DNA from: Sparus aurata
Taxonomy: Eukaryota > Chordata > Actinopteri > Spariformes > Sparidae
Reading direction: 5' to 3'
Length of the DNA: 64,000 nt
NCBI RefSeq assembly: GCF_900880675.1
Contig: NC_044189.1
Location: 7,591,793 to 7,655,792 of the forward strand
Part shown: positions 34,801 to 42,372 of the stretch, piece by piece
Layout of the letters: the number at the start of each line of letters is the position of its first letter
Numbering within the stretch: the stretch's first letter is position 1
Notes under the pieces: model-generated
The model's input: only the letters and a program-made list of their open reading frames with translations
Told to the model about the DNA's origin: nothing
Databases searched by the model: none
Position numbers and translations under genes: made by a program

Positions 34801-36145
34801 CACCACGGTGGAGCAGCACCGCCAGCTGTCCTTCGCCCACGTCATGCGCTGCACCAAAACCAACCCCAACTACACCAAGACCACCTTCCTGCGCTTCTAT
34901 CCCCCACTAGCTGTGAACGAGGGAGAGTCAGGTAACAGTATTGGTCCTTTTTCCAAAATGAAAACGTGGTAATAACAGTGTTTTTAAGATGGTAAAACAC
35001 TGCAGATAGAATTATTAATTGTCAGAACAACATAAATTCATCGCTTGATCTCTGTATACCATTTGATCATCAAATAATGATCTTCAGATCCAGAGGTTCC
35101 TGCGAAGAGACGCAAAGAAGAGGACAGTAAAGAGGACATCCTGGAGATGATGGAGAACACAGAGAACCCTCTCCGCTGTCCGGTCCGACTCTACGAGTTC
35201 TACCTCTCCAAGTGGTGAGTGAGGGACACACAGATCTCTGTCTCTTAAACAGGTGGCAGATTAACTGGCTGTTTGAACTTGATTTACAGATGAATCTGAT
35301 AAATGTTGTTGCTGTGAGTTTTTCCAGTATTCAAACTCTTCAGTATAATGGATTGATGGCTGCACTCTGCCACCATTTTGCAGCATTAATTACAAAAGCC
35401 TTGTTTCCACCAAAGCACTGTCAGTAAAGTGACCTTTGAATCATACATAAGCTGTAATGGATGTACCTCAACCCTAGATCTGTTTTGCATTTCCACTGCA
35501 AACAGAAGCCATTATGAAGGCAGGGTTGTTCACTGTGTGGTTGTCTTAGCAGTTGGAAGCAGCTGCATTTATTAACTTACAAACATAACTGCCAGATTAA
35601 CAACATATACAGAACGGTAACCCTTTTTACTATCCCTAACCCTCATTTAACATGTGTACATGTTTTGTCTTTGCCTGAACCTAATAGACAGTCACTGGCT
35701 GTTGTGTCAACTTTTGCGACTAACTTGAAACTTTGGGCTCTTGAATCCCCTGTTCAAAAAAGATGCAACAATTTATTTTCTCAAAACTAAATTAGCTGCA
35801 AAGTGTTCTGAATCGACTGAATCTTAATGTGAACTATTCCGTAAATCTATAATGAATATAAGTGTTGGACACCATGTTGACACTAACTGTCTTCTATCCA
35901 GCTCGGAGTCGGTCAAGCAGCGCACCAACCTGTTCTACCTTCACCCCGAGCGCTGCTGTGTCCCCAACAGCCCACTGTGGTTCTCCTCCACCCCTCTGGA
36001 TGACAGCACCATGGAGGCCATGCTGACCCGCATCCTCACCGTCAGAGAGCTGCATCTCAAGGCGGGGACAGACGGAGGGACGGAGCGGAAGCCGCCTGAA
36101 GACCCTCCATTTATACCGGAAGACGAAGACGGGGATTCAGACTGA
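18635..36145 (+). CDS. zmym4: zmym4, zinc finger MYM-type protein 4, complete
   Basis: Twenty-seven coding exons join with consistent phases into 4,668 nt (1,555 codons plus stop), close to human ZMYM4 (1,548 aa). Order: acidic Ser/Glu-rich N-terminus (exons 2-4); a KVKDEPSDDEYEQAL segment with a second KDEP, matching the SUMO-acceptor-like IKEEP/IKDEP region of ZMYM4 (exon 5); an array of Cys-rich MYM fingers (exons 6-14); a PVIANVISLA segment and a KNKALLCRPL linker (exons 15-17); a Pro/Val repeat VPVPVPVYIPVPMNMYSQ (exon 18); and a C-terminal DUF3504-type, recombinase-like domain (exons 22-27) with YLCLGIQQYLFENGRVENIF. KNKALLC, SKCSESVKQR and LSFAHVMR point to ZMYM4 rather than ZMYM2 or ZMYM3. 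ZMYM proteins act in nuclear corepressor and chromatin complexes. Fish may carry zmym4 duplicates, so the exact paralogue is unsettled. Confidence 0.95.
19488..19620 (+). repeat. Dispersed repeat, related copy at 34320-34430
   Basis: ATATGTGGTGGACCCTGCCA recurs as ATATGTGGCGGACCCTGCCA at 34347-34366. The neighbouring AAGCTGTTCTCAGAGGAAAA (from 19490) appears inverted at about 34400-34425. The two copies are thus rearranged relatives of one palindromic repeat. Confidence 0.6.
19725..20065 (+). mobile_element. TTAAAGGA-family MITE copy, right end abutting the THAP element
   Basis: It starts TTAAAGGAACAGTTCGCCCC and shows the family hallmarks AAATGGGGACTTGTTTTAAA and TCCATACAGCT(GG) also found at 42373, 49224 and 57623. 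No clean right terminus is visible before the next element at 20066. Confidence 0.55.
20504..20785 (+). pseudogene. THAP-domain exon of the transposon
   Basis: This is a 94-codon frame starting MVYTCIVKCCGNKPKKWSSV. It has the THAP pattern: N-terminal Cys pair, the KFHHIP core, tryptophan in KQWLSVLDI, VCSDHF for the second zinc ligands, and the closing AIPSI (AVP-like) motif. It ends at a GTG|GTAAGC donor in phase 0, and no partner exon remains inside the element. THAP fingers bind transposon ends in P- and Kolobok-type transposases. Confidence 0.8.
20788..20944 (-). pseudogene. Acidic ORF fragment of the transposon's second gene
   Basis: The minus-strand frame begins MADFVMDNEDDFLTNQDPHP (an upstream in-frame Met lies at 20963-20965), continues with an EPEHTEEELQVLEEERARR segment, and loses protein-like character at the internal junction near 20788. 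It faces the THAP exon. The family was not identified with confidence. Glu/Arg-rich N-termini of this kind recur in proteins of fish mobile elements. Confidence 0.45.
21800..22038 (+). mobile_element. 3' fragment of the TTAAAGGA MITE family
   Basis: Matches the right half of the copy at 49224-49743: CTGTTTAGGAGAACG(C/G)TGCAA, CTGTGAA(A/G)CTCCAGAA and the terminal GTGGGTGAGCTTATCCTTTA. The left half is missing. Confidence 0.65.
22266..22914 (+). CDS. zmym4: zmym4 coding exon 2
   Basis: The acceptor is GTCTGACACAG. The exon encodes about 216 acidic, Ser/Thr/Glu-rich residues without folded domains (for example AAEKEMESKETENKETEAES). It ends ATACAG|GTAAAG in phase 1. This long disordered N-terminus is the least conserved part of ZMYM4. 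Confidence 0.85.
24160..24318 (+). CDS. zmym4: zmym4 coding exon 3
   Basis: 159 nt, phase 1 to phase 1, acceptor TCTCTCCCAG, donor AGTG|GTGAGT. Encodes acidic sequence including ISVKEETDVEPTVVAPP, whose VKEE is a possible SUMO acceptor. Confidence 0.85.
24514..24575 (+). CDS. zmym4: zmym4 coding exon 4
   Basis: 62 nt, phase 1 to phase 0, encoding RESSSPVTMVNGMKVVKLDT. Donor ACT|GTAAGT. The next intron carries the pogo-type element. Confidence 0.85.
24901..26560 (+). mobile_element. 3'-truncated pogo/Tigger-type DNA transposon
   Basis: The left end TACCGTAATTTCCAGACTAC follows TATATA and resembles the CCGTATTTTCCGGACTATAAG ends common on fish Tc1/mariner-related (pogo) elements. An ORF at 25807-26562 encodes the N-terminal two-thirds of a transposase. 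The right end and TIR are absent. Recognisable transposase sequence stops about 80 bp before the acceptor of zmym4 exon 5. The element lies wholly in zmym4 intron 4, in the same orientation. Confidence 0.8.
25207..25477. repeat. 73-bp inverted repeat inside the pogo-type element
   Basis: 25207-25280 (TGTAACAGCGACGT...) and 25405-25477 are inverted complements with only a few mismatches, around a 124-bp spacer. This is a potential large hairpin, or a smaller palindromic insertion nested in the untranslated 5' part of the transposon. Confidence 0.85.
25846..26562 (+). pseudogene. pogo-type transposase, C-terminally truncated
   Basis: The likely start is MENTGRNAYDAAFKLNAIDV (an in-frame start lies 13 codons upstream at 25807). 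Domains: a Brinker/psq-like helix-turn-helix (AFKLNAIDVAVTKGNRASAR), a CENP-B-type HTH (WVNTQRADGRDVSNVQIRLK ... WCRRFMRRKGL), and the first part of the DDE domain with IINMDEVPLTSDLP containing the first catalytic aspartate. The remaining DDE residues are missing. The last 13 codons are non-homologous sequence after the truncation. Related to POGK/Tigger-type transposases. Confidence 0.8.
26593..26742 (+). CDS. zmym4: zmym4 coding exon 5 (SUMO-motif exon)
   Basis: 150 nt in phase 0. Encodes PLVKVKDEPSDDEYEQAL and SVKDEPNTR, corresponding to IKEEPLDDEYD and IKDEPDN of human ZMYM4. Both are psi-K-x-E-type sumoylation consensus sites. The acceptor follows the truncated transposon closely. Confidence 0.92.
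27179..27417 (+). CDS. zmym4: zmym4 coding exon 6 (first MYM finger)
   Basis: Encodes CSHCNKNLRKGQTAFQRKGS followed by LFCSTECL, the first MYM-type Cys-rich finger, and the start of the next (CHNCQK). Phase 0 to 2. Confidence 0.95.
27576..27753 (+). CDS. zmym4: zmym4 coding exon 7
   Basis: Completes the second finger (DFCSQNCLTSFN) and starts the third (CSMCTRYC). Phase 2 to 0, donor ATC|GTAAGT. Confidence 0.95.
27771..27850 (+). repeat. Dispersed AGGGCTGCAACAAAC-type repeat
   Basis: It begins AGGGCTGCAACAAACAGTTA and continues with TTTATTGATCTGCCAATCAT. It is related to the sequences at 9691 and 34210 and lies 18 bp downstream of the exon 7 donor. Confidence 0.5.
28057..28260 (+). CDS. zmym4: zmym4 coding exon 8
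   Basis: Encodes KLCSDACFNRFR and CANCGSYCHNKPLML ... CNAECLAKYKE, covering parts of two MYM fingers. Phase 0 to 0. Confidence 0.95.
28350..28500 (+). CDS. zmym4: zmym4 coding exon 9
   Basis: Encodes a finger with CTMCRTTRLLAEMVD and LFCSSSCVMAFKVQ. Phase 0 to 1. A CTTT microsatellite lies in the upstream intron (28312-28331). Confidence 0.95.
28583..28698 (+). CDS. zmym4: zmym4 coding exon 10
   Basis: Encodes LCCDNCGKHTVPAYHLAMS and NFCTLPCVMAFQ, one MYM finger. Phase 1 to 0. Confidence 0.95.
28992..29174 (+). CDS. zmym4: zmym4 coding exon 11
   Basis: Encodes the spacer NVFTKLPVGSTQIQSVIPIR, corresponding to the IVSIPTGS region of human ZMYM4, then the finger start CSLCCRSITFKPEVIQIK. Confidence 0.95.
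29410..29560 (+). CDS. zmym4: zmym4 coding exon 12
   Basis: Encodes VFVCSVDCSHEFKKTN and the next finger CEYCKMEKITKD ... CFFCSDG. Phase 0 to 1. The following intron holds the 661-bp element at 29712. Confidence 0.95.
29712..30372 (+). mobile_element. Non-autonomous DNA transposon with CAGGGTTCGTAC ends
   Basis: CAGGGTTCGTAC at 29712-29723 is matched by inverted GTACGAACCCTG at 30361-30372. Subterminal GTGCTTGAA motifs occur at both sides. The direct repeat AGATCA flanks it exactly (29706-29711 and 30373-30378), consistent with a 6-bp target duplication. No transposase is encoded. It lies in zmym4 intron 12. Confidence 0.8.
30478..30650 (+). CDS. zmym4: zmym4 coding exon 13
   Basis: Encodes KLLFRHDLTKNWGKHCHSC, matching KLLYKHDLAKRWGNHC of human ZMYM4, then CVYCHSVSKKLV and EFCSEECRSKYTMLFCH. 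Phase 1 to 0. Confidence 0.96.
30734..30878 (+). CDS. zmym4: zmym4 coding exon 14
   Basis: Encodes the last MYM finger: CDTCGRKGKLKQSLAMLGE, then KHFCDLPCLLQFC. Phase 0 to 1. Confidence 0.96.
30982..31077 (+). CDS. zmym4: zmym4 coding exon 15
   Basis: Encodes DTPVIANVISLAGTPPG, matching STPVIANVVSLASAP of human ZMYM4. Phase 1 to 1. Confidence 0.93.
31339..31376 (+). CDS. zmym4: zmym4 coding exon 16 (38-nt small exon)
   Basis: Acceptor TTCTCCACAG and donor CAT|GTAAGT bound 38 nt encoding TGSIFQSKNSGH. Phases 1 to 0 are required to join exons 15 and 17, which supports it. Confidence 0.8.
31610..31757 (+). CDS. zmym4: zmym4 coding exon 17
   Basis: Encodes ISIQTDPVKPAPPPPGPKIL and KNKALLCRPLVQNKGVSCK, the linker that in human ZMYM4 reads KNKALLCKPITQTKATSCK. 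The donor ACAG|GTAAAG is followed at once by a CA microsatellite. Confidence 0.95.
31766..31815 (+). repeat. (CA)25 microsatellite next to a splice donor
   Basis: About 50 bp of uninterrupted CA dinucleotides start 8 nt after the exon 17 splice junction. Intronic CA repeats near 5' splice sites can bind hnRNP L and change exon inclusion. Confidence 0.95.
32391..32503 (+). CDS. zmym4: zmym4 coding exon 18 (Pro/Val repeat)
   Basis: Encodes VPVPVPVYIPVPMNMYSQ, the Pro/Val dipeptide repeat shared by ZMYM2, 3 and 4. Phase 1 to 0. Confidence 0.96.
32706..32937 (+). CDS. zmym4: zmym4 coding exon 19
   Basis: Encodes PMFLPVTMDSAERIVETIQE then IKEKIPSDPFEAELILMAEM, a conserved predicted helix after the Pro/Val repeat. 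Phase 0 to 1. Confidence 0.95.
33106..33336 (+). CDS. zmym4: zmym4 coding exon 20
   Basis: Encodes acidic and Pro-rich sequence including DDLDTDDLASLLNTWEEASS. Phase 1 to 1. Confidence 0.9.
33495..33604 (+). CDS. zmym4: zmym4 coding exon 21
   Basis: Encodes a basic stretch (PAVTRRRQAPRKAREKR), a probable nuclear-localisation region. Phase 1 to 0. Confidence 0.9.
33697..33880 (+). CDS. zmym4: zmym4 coding exon 22
   Basis: Continues the basic region (GRKSQRASK), then YGVDAWKRWIQWRK, the start of the C-terminal recombinase-like domain. Phase 0 to 1. Confidence 0.95.
34006..34157 (+). CDS. zmym4: zmym4 coding exon 23
   Basis: Encodes LKEDVLQCTTAELSYGLCCF and KRPNGEPYSPDSLFYLCLGI. Phase 1 to 0, donor CAACAG|GTTAGA. 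The next intron carries two degraded repeats (34205-34440). Confidence 0.96.
34205..34440 (+). repeat. Two degraded dispersed repeats in zmym4 intron 23
   Basis: 34210-34280 (AGAGCTGCGACTGAATTAGT) is related to the repeats at 9691 and 27771. 34277-34440 starts TTAAAGGTGCACTATGG and shares the GTGGCGGACCCTGCCACC segment with the copy at 19488. Confidence 0.5.
34468..34582 (+). CDS. zmym4: zmym4 coding exon 24
   Basis: Encodes YLFENGRVENIFMDRFYNKF. Phase 0 to 1. Confidence 0.96.
34683..34931 (+). CDS. zmym4: zmym4 coding exon 25
   Basis: Encodes HSRVEEEFLWDCKQLGAYSP and IVLLNTLLFFCCKYFGFTTV, the core of the recombinase-like domain, then LSFAHVMR. Phase 1 to 1. Confidence 0.96.
35088..35214 (+). 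CDS. zmym4: zmym4 coding exon 26
   Basis: Encodes VPAKRRKEEDSKED, a basic motif, then ENPLRCPVRLYEFYLSK. Phase 1 to 2. Confidence 0.96.
35902..36145 (+). CDS. zmym4: zmym4 terminal coding exon 27
   Basis: Encodes SESVKQRTNLFYLHPERCCV and ends in an acidic tail EDEDGDSD before TGA at 36143-36145, like the acidic VELSD end of human ZMYM4. Confidence 0.96.
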
Positions 36146-38463
36146 TGAGAACAGAAGTGACCTTTTCATGTAAATGTTTGTAGATTAAATGAAATGTTCA
36201 TTTAAACACGGCCGTTTAAACTCAAACAGACAGAATAAATCTGAACTGCAGAGAAAAACCTACTTCTTAATCCGCACGTTGATCAGGATTCATAGAAGAT
36301 CGTCAAACGCACAGACTGTTTATGACTGTTTATCAAGACACTGTTGTCCTTTTGTCTTCTGAATGGTTGCCTCTCTTTTTTCCTTCTACATGTTGTGATT
36401 CCCTCAATTCCTGTAAGAATGTGCATTTTTTTTGTCCTTGTTGAAAACACAGAGAATGAAAAAACCTTTTCATTTCTGTTGGTGTCAGTGAGCACACGTC
36501 CACCCTGAATACTAATAAAAAACATCTTTCAGTGATGTAGATGTAAACTGCCAACTTGAGCTGGGTTTATAAAAAAAATCGATTTTCCGATTCAAATCAT
36601 GTGAAAGATCAGATATAGATTCATAAAATGCTCAGATCTTTCAATCAACGCCTTATCCTGTAGATGTGCATCTGGAAATGAACACCTACCAAGCGACAAA
36701 TGCTGGTTAGATTAACTGTCTGGAGAGTAAATGTCCATCACCTGAAAGTATCAAAACAGTCAGGATTTAAAACTATGTTGAGACCCTCAATCGTGTTTTG
36801 GTGTAAGTTATGGGGTCATTTTCTGTCCTCTGCTTCGCCTGCACCTAGTTAACTGAGGAGTCCAATTCTTGAATGGCCACAAATGTTTAAAACAGGAAAG
36901 TTTCTTATTTTCATTTTGCTGAATACATCAGCAGATATCGGTCATTACTTTCTTGTTCATTCACAGCATTTTTAATAATGCGATGCTGAAAGCAGCAGAA
37001 TATCCTCTTCATGTCTCCTCAGGCAGATTTTTTACCACAAATCTCCAAAACAATCGAATTCTTAATGTGTAAACAGTTTTTTAAATAATTCACTGTTATT
37101 ACAGCGTTGATTCTGAAATCCAAGCAGAATTGGTATTTTAACGGAAATATTGTTAACTGATCTTTAATCGAATTTTGAAATCGGTGGTAGTACCCAGCTC
37201 TATTGGCAAAACCTGCATCAGTGCTGTGATTTTGTGTCGGTCTGTAAGTTAAAGAACAAATGCTTGTTTCCAGACTATTTTTGCAGCTATTTTACCCTGA
37301 GGAGTGACAAATACACTTCACAACAGAAAAATTCCTGTAAATCACAGATTTGATTATACCAAAGTGTGACTGGAGTGTCGATTTTATACCTGTTGTCAAA
37401 GTTTCCGAGGCTTCTCTGACTTGCCAATCTAAATTGTAGAAGGTGACGTTAAACAGAAGACTTGATTCAACACAAATTGTGTTCAGTGTACATCAGAGGA
37501 TCTTATTTTGAAAGGTCGTGTCACTTGGTAGTGAGTTTACACACTGTTCGATAGAAAATGGAGAAAAGTGTTTGGAAACTCAATTAAGAAACTTTTTTCT
37601 TTGAATGTAGCAGAGGCCACTGTTGAAAAAAGGCTAAAAACGTCACAATTTGACCGCTTTTGTTGACTGAACACTGAGATTAACAGATTTTTGAGTGTTG
37701 AGTACCTTTTTTTTTTTTTGTTGTCATCTCCTTGGAGACATTGACTTTTTGCATAACCATGCTCCTGATATGATATAAATAGAGATTAAAGACATACTGT
37801 CCCTTCATGTATATCTTGGTTATATTAACCCCCAGTCCTTAGTGTATGGCTGCCAAGGTTCTGAGTATTTTCTATTGTATGTTGTTTTTGAATAAAAAAA
37901 TAAAATAAAAAAAACATGTTTAAACATTGAGATTCAACAGTTACGGTTTTCCCTTCTTTTGTCATATTTACTATATGTGTGTTAAAGAAAACATATTTAA
38001 TTTGTCTCAAAAACATTTTGTGGATATTGATACAAAAAAAGTTTGATATTCACTAAGGAGTTGCATATATATTATGTCTCCTTTTCAATTAAACATGTTC
38101 TCACCTTGTGCACTTGTAGTTGACCTGTAAACCAGCAGAGGGCCCTCATCCCTGTGGAGTGCAAGGAAAGACAAATGTATTAAGGTGTTTTATACATTTC
38201 ATTTCAATATGCTTGATATGATCAAATAATAATCATTTTTTCCAATATTTTCTATAGTCAAACATCTAAAAGCAAAATTTGTTAGAAGCCATAAAAGTTT
38301 GTGCTGTCTGTGCTCCACATGTGCTTCTGTTGTCACAATGCACTCAGTGTGAATTCTCTTGACCTTGAACGTCTCATTGCTTATTTAATCAACCAATAAG
38401 AGGCAGAGTTATGTTTGTAAATGATGTGTGATTGGTCTCCAGCTGGTCTCTATGGGCCCTGAG
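36146..38463 (+). other. zmym4 3' UTR and downstream sequence
   Basis: AATAAA at 36234-36239 is the first poly(A) signal after the stop. Others at about 36514 and 37891 could give a long 3' UTR of up to 1.75 kb. No coding sequence was seen. Repeats are scarce compared with the introns. Confidence 0.55.
36234..36239 (+). terminator. zmym4: Proximal poly(A) signal of zmym4
   Basis: AATAAA lies 89 bp after the stop codon. Confidence 0.6.
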
Positions 38464-38520
38464 CCAATAATCATAATGTAGTCACATATTCTCACGACTG
38501 AAAGTGATACATTTATACAG
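38464..38520 (+). promoter_or_regulatory. CCAAT and TATA-like promoter of the dmrt gene
   Basis: CCAAT at 38464-38468 precedes a TATA-like TTTATA at 38512-38517, about 100 bp before the start codon. A second CCAAT occurs at about 38392. Spacing fits a start site near 38540. Confidence 0.5.
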
Positions 38521-38615
38521 AGCAGAGGTCAGACCGGGTCACACAGTCACAGACATGTGAGAAGACTCTTTGCTGATCACTTGTCTTTTTAAAGTTTGTC
38601 CTTAATTCAGCCTTG

Positions 38616-39060
38616 ATGTCCTCCTCATCCAAATCCTGCCAGCCAACACGAAAGCCTACATGTACGAGATGTCGGCATCACGGCATCATCGTCCAGAGGA
38701 AGGGCCACATGAAGTTCTGCCCGTATCTGAATTGTGGCTGCTGGAGGTGCTTCTTGATAACTCAGAGGACTCGGATCACCGCCCTCCACCGCAGCCAGGG
38801 AGGAGACCAGCTCTCCCCACAGGACACGGAGCAGCAGCCCTGCGCCCAAACCGGCGAGGTGAGACCGACGGCCGAGGGGACCGTTAGCGGCTCGGCCCCG
38901 GACGGAGGCGCAAGTCAGTCGGCTGCACTTCAACTACTAATATCTGAGCCATCTGGAGGAGCAGCCGCCGCCGCAGCCGGGTGTCCCCCTGACCTCCGGA
39001 GCAGACCAGCCGCTGTGGACGGCGGGGGGCCGGCCTCAGCCTCCAGTGAAGAACCATCAG
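38616..39060 (+). CDS. dmrt exon 1 with the DM domain
   Basis: Start codon in TTGATGTCC. The DM domain occupies residues about 15-58. The donor CATCAG|GTACAC leaves phase 1. Confidence 0.88.
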
Positions 39061-41462
39061 GTACACCTTCTAGCATGTTAACCTAATATAATTCCAATAT
39101 CGTTTATTATAATGTGTTTGAGAAAGTTTTACTGAAAAACAAACATTTACATGTAGCCGAACCGTCGTGTATCGGCTAGCTAACCACCCGTCAGTTGACG
39201 TCCGCTTAAAGCACCGACGAGAAACGGTTAAACATTTAAACTGACTATATCTGACACATGACGGGAGAATACAGCCACCATTTTGTGTCTGAACTAATAG
39301 TTTTCTAATGTTCAGTAACAGGTTTCACTTCATAGAGACAGTTTACATTATATATATTTTAAGAGAACCAGACTGTTCGTCGTCACTGGCGTGTATGGAA
39401 CACCTGCTGATTGGTCACACGGAACCGCGCGTGGAGCAAGCTGTGCAGCTGGCACAGGGACACGCCTGCACGCGCACAGGGGAGTGGGAGGAGAGTGGCG
39501 GGAAAATGTTCTTTGTTTTCCCTTAGCAAAAAGTAGTTTATTCAAGTGTACAAGTATACTTATTTTATACTAAAACTGAAGCAGTATACTTGAAGTGTAC
39601 TTTTTATATACTACATTTTATATACTTAAGAAAAGTATAGTGAAGTATACTTGGCTTATACTGAAAAGTATAAAGAATAGTCTAAGACTAAGTACATTAA
39701 TACTTAGACTTATACTTTAATACTAAAGCTTATACTTGTACTTTAGTATACTGTAACGCCCCTTGTGGACTGTGGCGCAAAGACTCTTGGGTATTCTGTT
39801 GTTGTTGGTGTAATTATGGTTCGTGAATGTGTTTGCGAATAAGATGATGTGTAAGACGGTTGCGGGTTAATTCACATCCTTGTTATGTAGTTAAATTGTG
39901 TCGAATTAACAAAGATGATAAAAATTTGGGCACCGTGAGTGAAGGGGTGTTTTCCGGGAGAGACTTCCCGTTTGTCAAAGTAGGGTTAGGTATGGTCATA
40001 AATGGAATCTTTTGCTGGAGCTTGCCACTTTTAAAGTACTAATACTTAAAATGTTTTAATGTTAGCACAGAAGAAGATCGAGTCATTGAGTTGTGCTTTC
40101 ATATAATTTAGCAGAATAAAAATGTTTTTCACTACACACATTTGCTTTGAGGTATTACCCCTGTTATAAACTTGCATGTTAATAAACTAAAATGTGGACT
40201 AGAAGTATATAGATGAATATCCTTGTTGTATTCTTGAAAATGTACTTCTGTAAACTTAATTGATCCTTATAAAGTATACTGAAAGTATACTTCTATAAAC
40301 TTAAAATGTTCCAATTTAGTCAGAAGAAGTATTAAATTAGTATACTTTCTAGTATGCTACAAGTACATGGTCCATAGTATACTTGCCATACTTATACTTA
40401 TACTCAAGCATACTTAATAAAATGAACTTTAAGTATACTACTTTTTGCTAAGGGTTGTCTACAGAAAGAAACCACGTCAACACTATCATGGCATCTAAAG
40501 ACATTATAGAGTGGTGTAATTTGTATTCCTGAACTCTGTTTGTTTGTTTTTCCTGTTTGTCTGATTTCATGTTTGTTATTAGTCTTGTTTGTTTGTTTGT
40601 CAACATGATTACATACAAATTACTGAACAGATTTTATGCAAAACTTGGGTGGAGGAAGGGTCTCAGTCCAGAATTGACCCCATTGACCTTTGGTGTTGAT
40701 GCAGATAAAGGGATAAAGCGATTTTTTCCCCCCACTTTCTTTAACAGATCTGGTGTTTTTTTGTTTTTTTTTCATGCAAAATTCTCAGGAGTCCAAAAAT
40801 AGATTGTTGCGTCTTGGTGGAGGTATGCGCTCTACTAATTACCATTCAATATGAGTATATTTTTCTTGCCATTCTACATTTAGATATGACTTTAATGTTA
40901 ATAGATGGTGGAGAATTGTCCTCCCTAATGCTAAAACATCTGTCTTAAATTGAATAAAGTCCTCTTCAGGAAGATTAAAATGTCCAAATGTACTTTATGT
41001 CTTATCTTTTCTTCCAGATACTCCAATCGTTGCTAGATTTGGCCCGACTGCACCTCTGCCTGTTATCCACTTCCCCTTTCACTGGCCCAGCAGCTTTGCC
41101 CCCCTGTCCATGTTCAACATGCCCCGGGCATCGGCTGTGCCTGCTGGGCTTTACAACAATGCCCTGTGTGGACCCCAAATCTTCCCCCACTTTCAGTCAG
41201 GTCCCCTGCATTATCTACCTCTACCACGGCCTGGACCTCCTGCTGTAAGTGACTGTTGTCTTTAAATACTACAGGCAGGGTGTATTAGAAAAAAACTGCT
41301 ATTAAATCCCAGTAAAAATGTGTTTGTTTAATATGTCAGGATGGCAGACAGATCTTCTTCACCCTCCAACCACCTCCACCTCCACCACCACAGCCCTACC
41401 AGGAGGAGCTCGTGGATCCACAGCCTCCTCTGTCCAGCGAAGAAATTATAGAACTGGATTAG
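38616..41462 (+). CDS. DM-domain (dmrt) transcription factor, divergent
   Basis: Three exons (38616-39060, 41018-41244, 41340-41462) join in phase (1, 0) to 264 codons plus stop. The DM domain is in exon 1: PTCTRCRHHGIIVQRKGHMK then FCPYLNCGCWRCFLITQRTR. All eight zinc ligands of the two intertwined sites are present (CxxC, H of HHG, KGH, C, C, C, C). The recognition helix (LITQRTRITALHR) differs strongly from the usual LIAERQRVMAAQVALRR. After the domain come Ala/Gly/Ser-rich and Pro-rich regions and the end SSEEIIELD. Poly-Pro near the C-terminus and LIT(E/Q)R suggest the dmrt6/DMRTB1 branch, but a DMRTC-like gene is possible. DMRT proteins bind DNA and often act in gonads. Confidence 0.88.
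39520..40454. mobile_element. 935-bp TIR element in dmrt intron 1
   Basis: CCCTTAGCAAAAAGTAGT at 39520-39537 is inverted at the right end (ACTTTTTGCTAAGGG to 40454). Both flanks are dense in AAGTATACTT-type motifs, forming long subterminal repeats around a distinct core (about 39755-40050). No transposase ORF. No clear target duplication was recognised. Confidence 0.75.
41018..41244 (+). CDS. dmrt exon 2
   Basis: Acceptor TTTTCTTCCAG, donor GCT|GTAAGT. Encodes VIHFPFHWPSSFAPLSMFNM and a Pro-rich stretch ending LPLPRPGPPA. Phase 1 to 0. Confidence 0.87.
41340..41462 (+). CDS. dmrt exon 3
   Basis: Encodes QIFFTLQPPPPPPPQPYQEE and ends SSEEIIELD with TAG at 41460-41462. Confidence 0.85.
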   Translation, partial: DGRQIFFTLQPPPPPPPQPYQEELVDPQPPLSSEEIIELD

Positions 41463-41527
41463 CTGTAAATGTTGTACTTGTTCCACAAAAGTACAGTTGA
41501 CATGCCGTTTGTTCGCATGGGATTTCA

Positions 41528-41533
41528 AATAAA
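41528..41533 (+). terminator. Poly(A) signal of the dmrt gene
   Basis: AATAAA lies 66 bp after the stop codon. Confidence 0.7.
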
Positions 41534-42020
41534 TTTTCATATTTTCATTACTATCTTTTGTGCCTTGACTGATTTTCAACATACTAATGTAGGGCTTTAT
41601 TCGGCTTTTTTAATATGTTTGATTTGATTTGATTTGATTTGTTATCTCAAGATCCAGAGAAGGCAAGCTTTGTTTGCCCGAGATGACGAGATAAATTATT
41701 CCATTATCCAAGAAAACTAAATGTTTTTCTCCTATTCCTTAAAGCTTAGTCAACATTAGTTATCGCCTGATAATGAAATCAACAACGGATAAAAAATGGA
41801 GTAAACGATATCTTTTTTTTTTTCTTGACTGATTATGAAGAAGCTTGTCTCATGGGAGCTGATTTCAGGTGAGAAGCTAAGCCACAGGTAACTCAGTGTG
41901 CAGACAGTGAAATTAAAAACCTCACTTGTAGCTCGTAATCATATGAAACCTACATGTAAATGCAGAGCAGGCAGTATTATATAAAAAACTGACACTGTGC
42001 TGCTCCATTGCTCCCTACAG

Positions 42021-42188
42021 ATATTTGTCACTGGAGTGTTGCAGCTTGATCTGGAAATTCCCGGAGGAGGAGGCGTACAGCGTGACACCACACCCCTCCG
42101 GCCTCTCCATACTGGTGGCATTTTCATCAGAGGGATTAATGCTGGCATCAGCAACTTCAAGGGGTTGACTAAAGTGCAGCTACAGGAG
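42021..42188 (+). CDS. Orphan exon-like ORF, possible alternative dmrt exon
   Basis: The acceptor TTGCTCCCTACAG and donor CAGGAG|GTGAGG bound 168 nt with an open phase-0 frame (IFVTGVLQLDLEIP ... RPLHTGGIFIRGINAGISN). Phase 0 matches the end of dmrt exon 2, and if unspliced the frame stops 5 codons further on. No homology was recognised, so this may be an alternative last exon or a chance match. Confidence 0.25.
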
Positions 42189-42372
42189 GTGAGGGATTCC
42201 TGAGAATACTTCAACCAAATTAATCACTGCAGCTCCCTTCCTCCGTCTTTGTCTCCATATTCCTGTGACTGTCTTTGTTAGTTTCGGTGGACACTGTCAC
42301 CGCCTGCGGGATCATCAGTTTATAAGGATCTTGCAAGAAAATGTCATTCAGGTGCCACAAAACATTAGTTAT

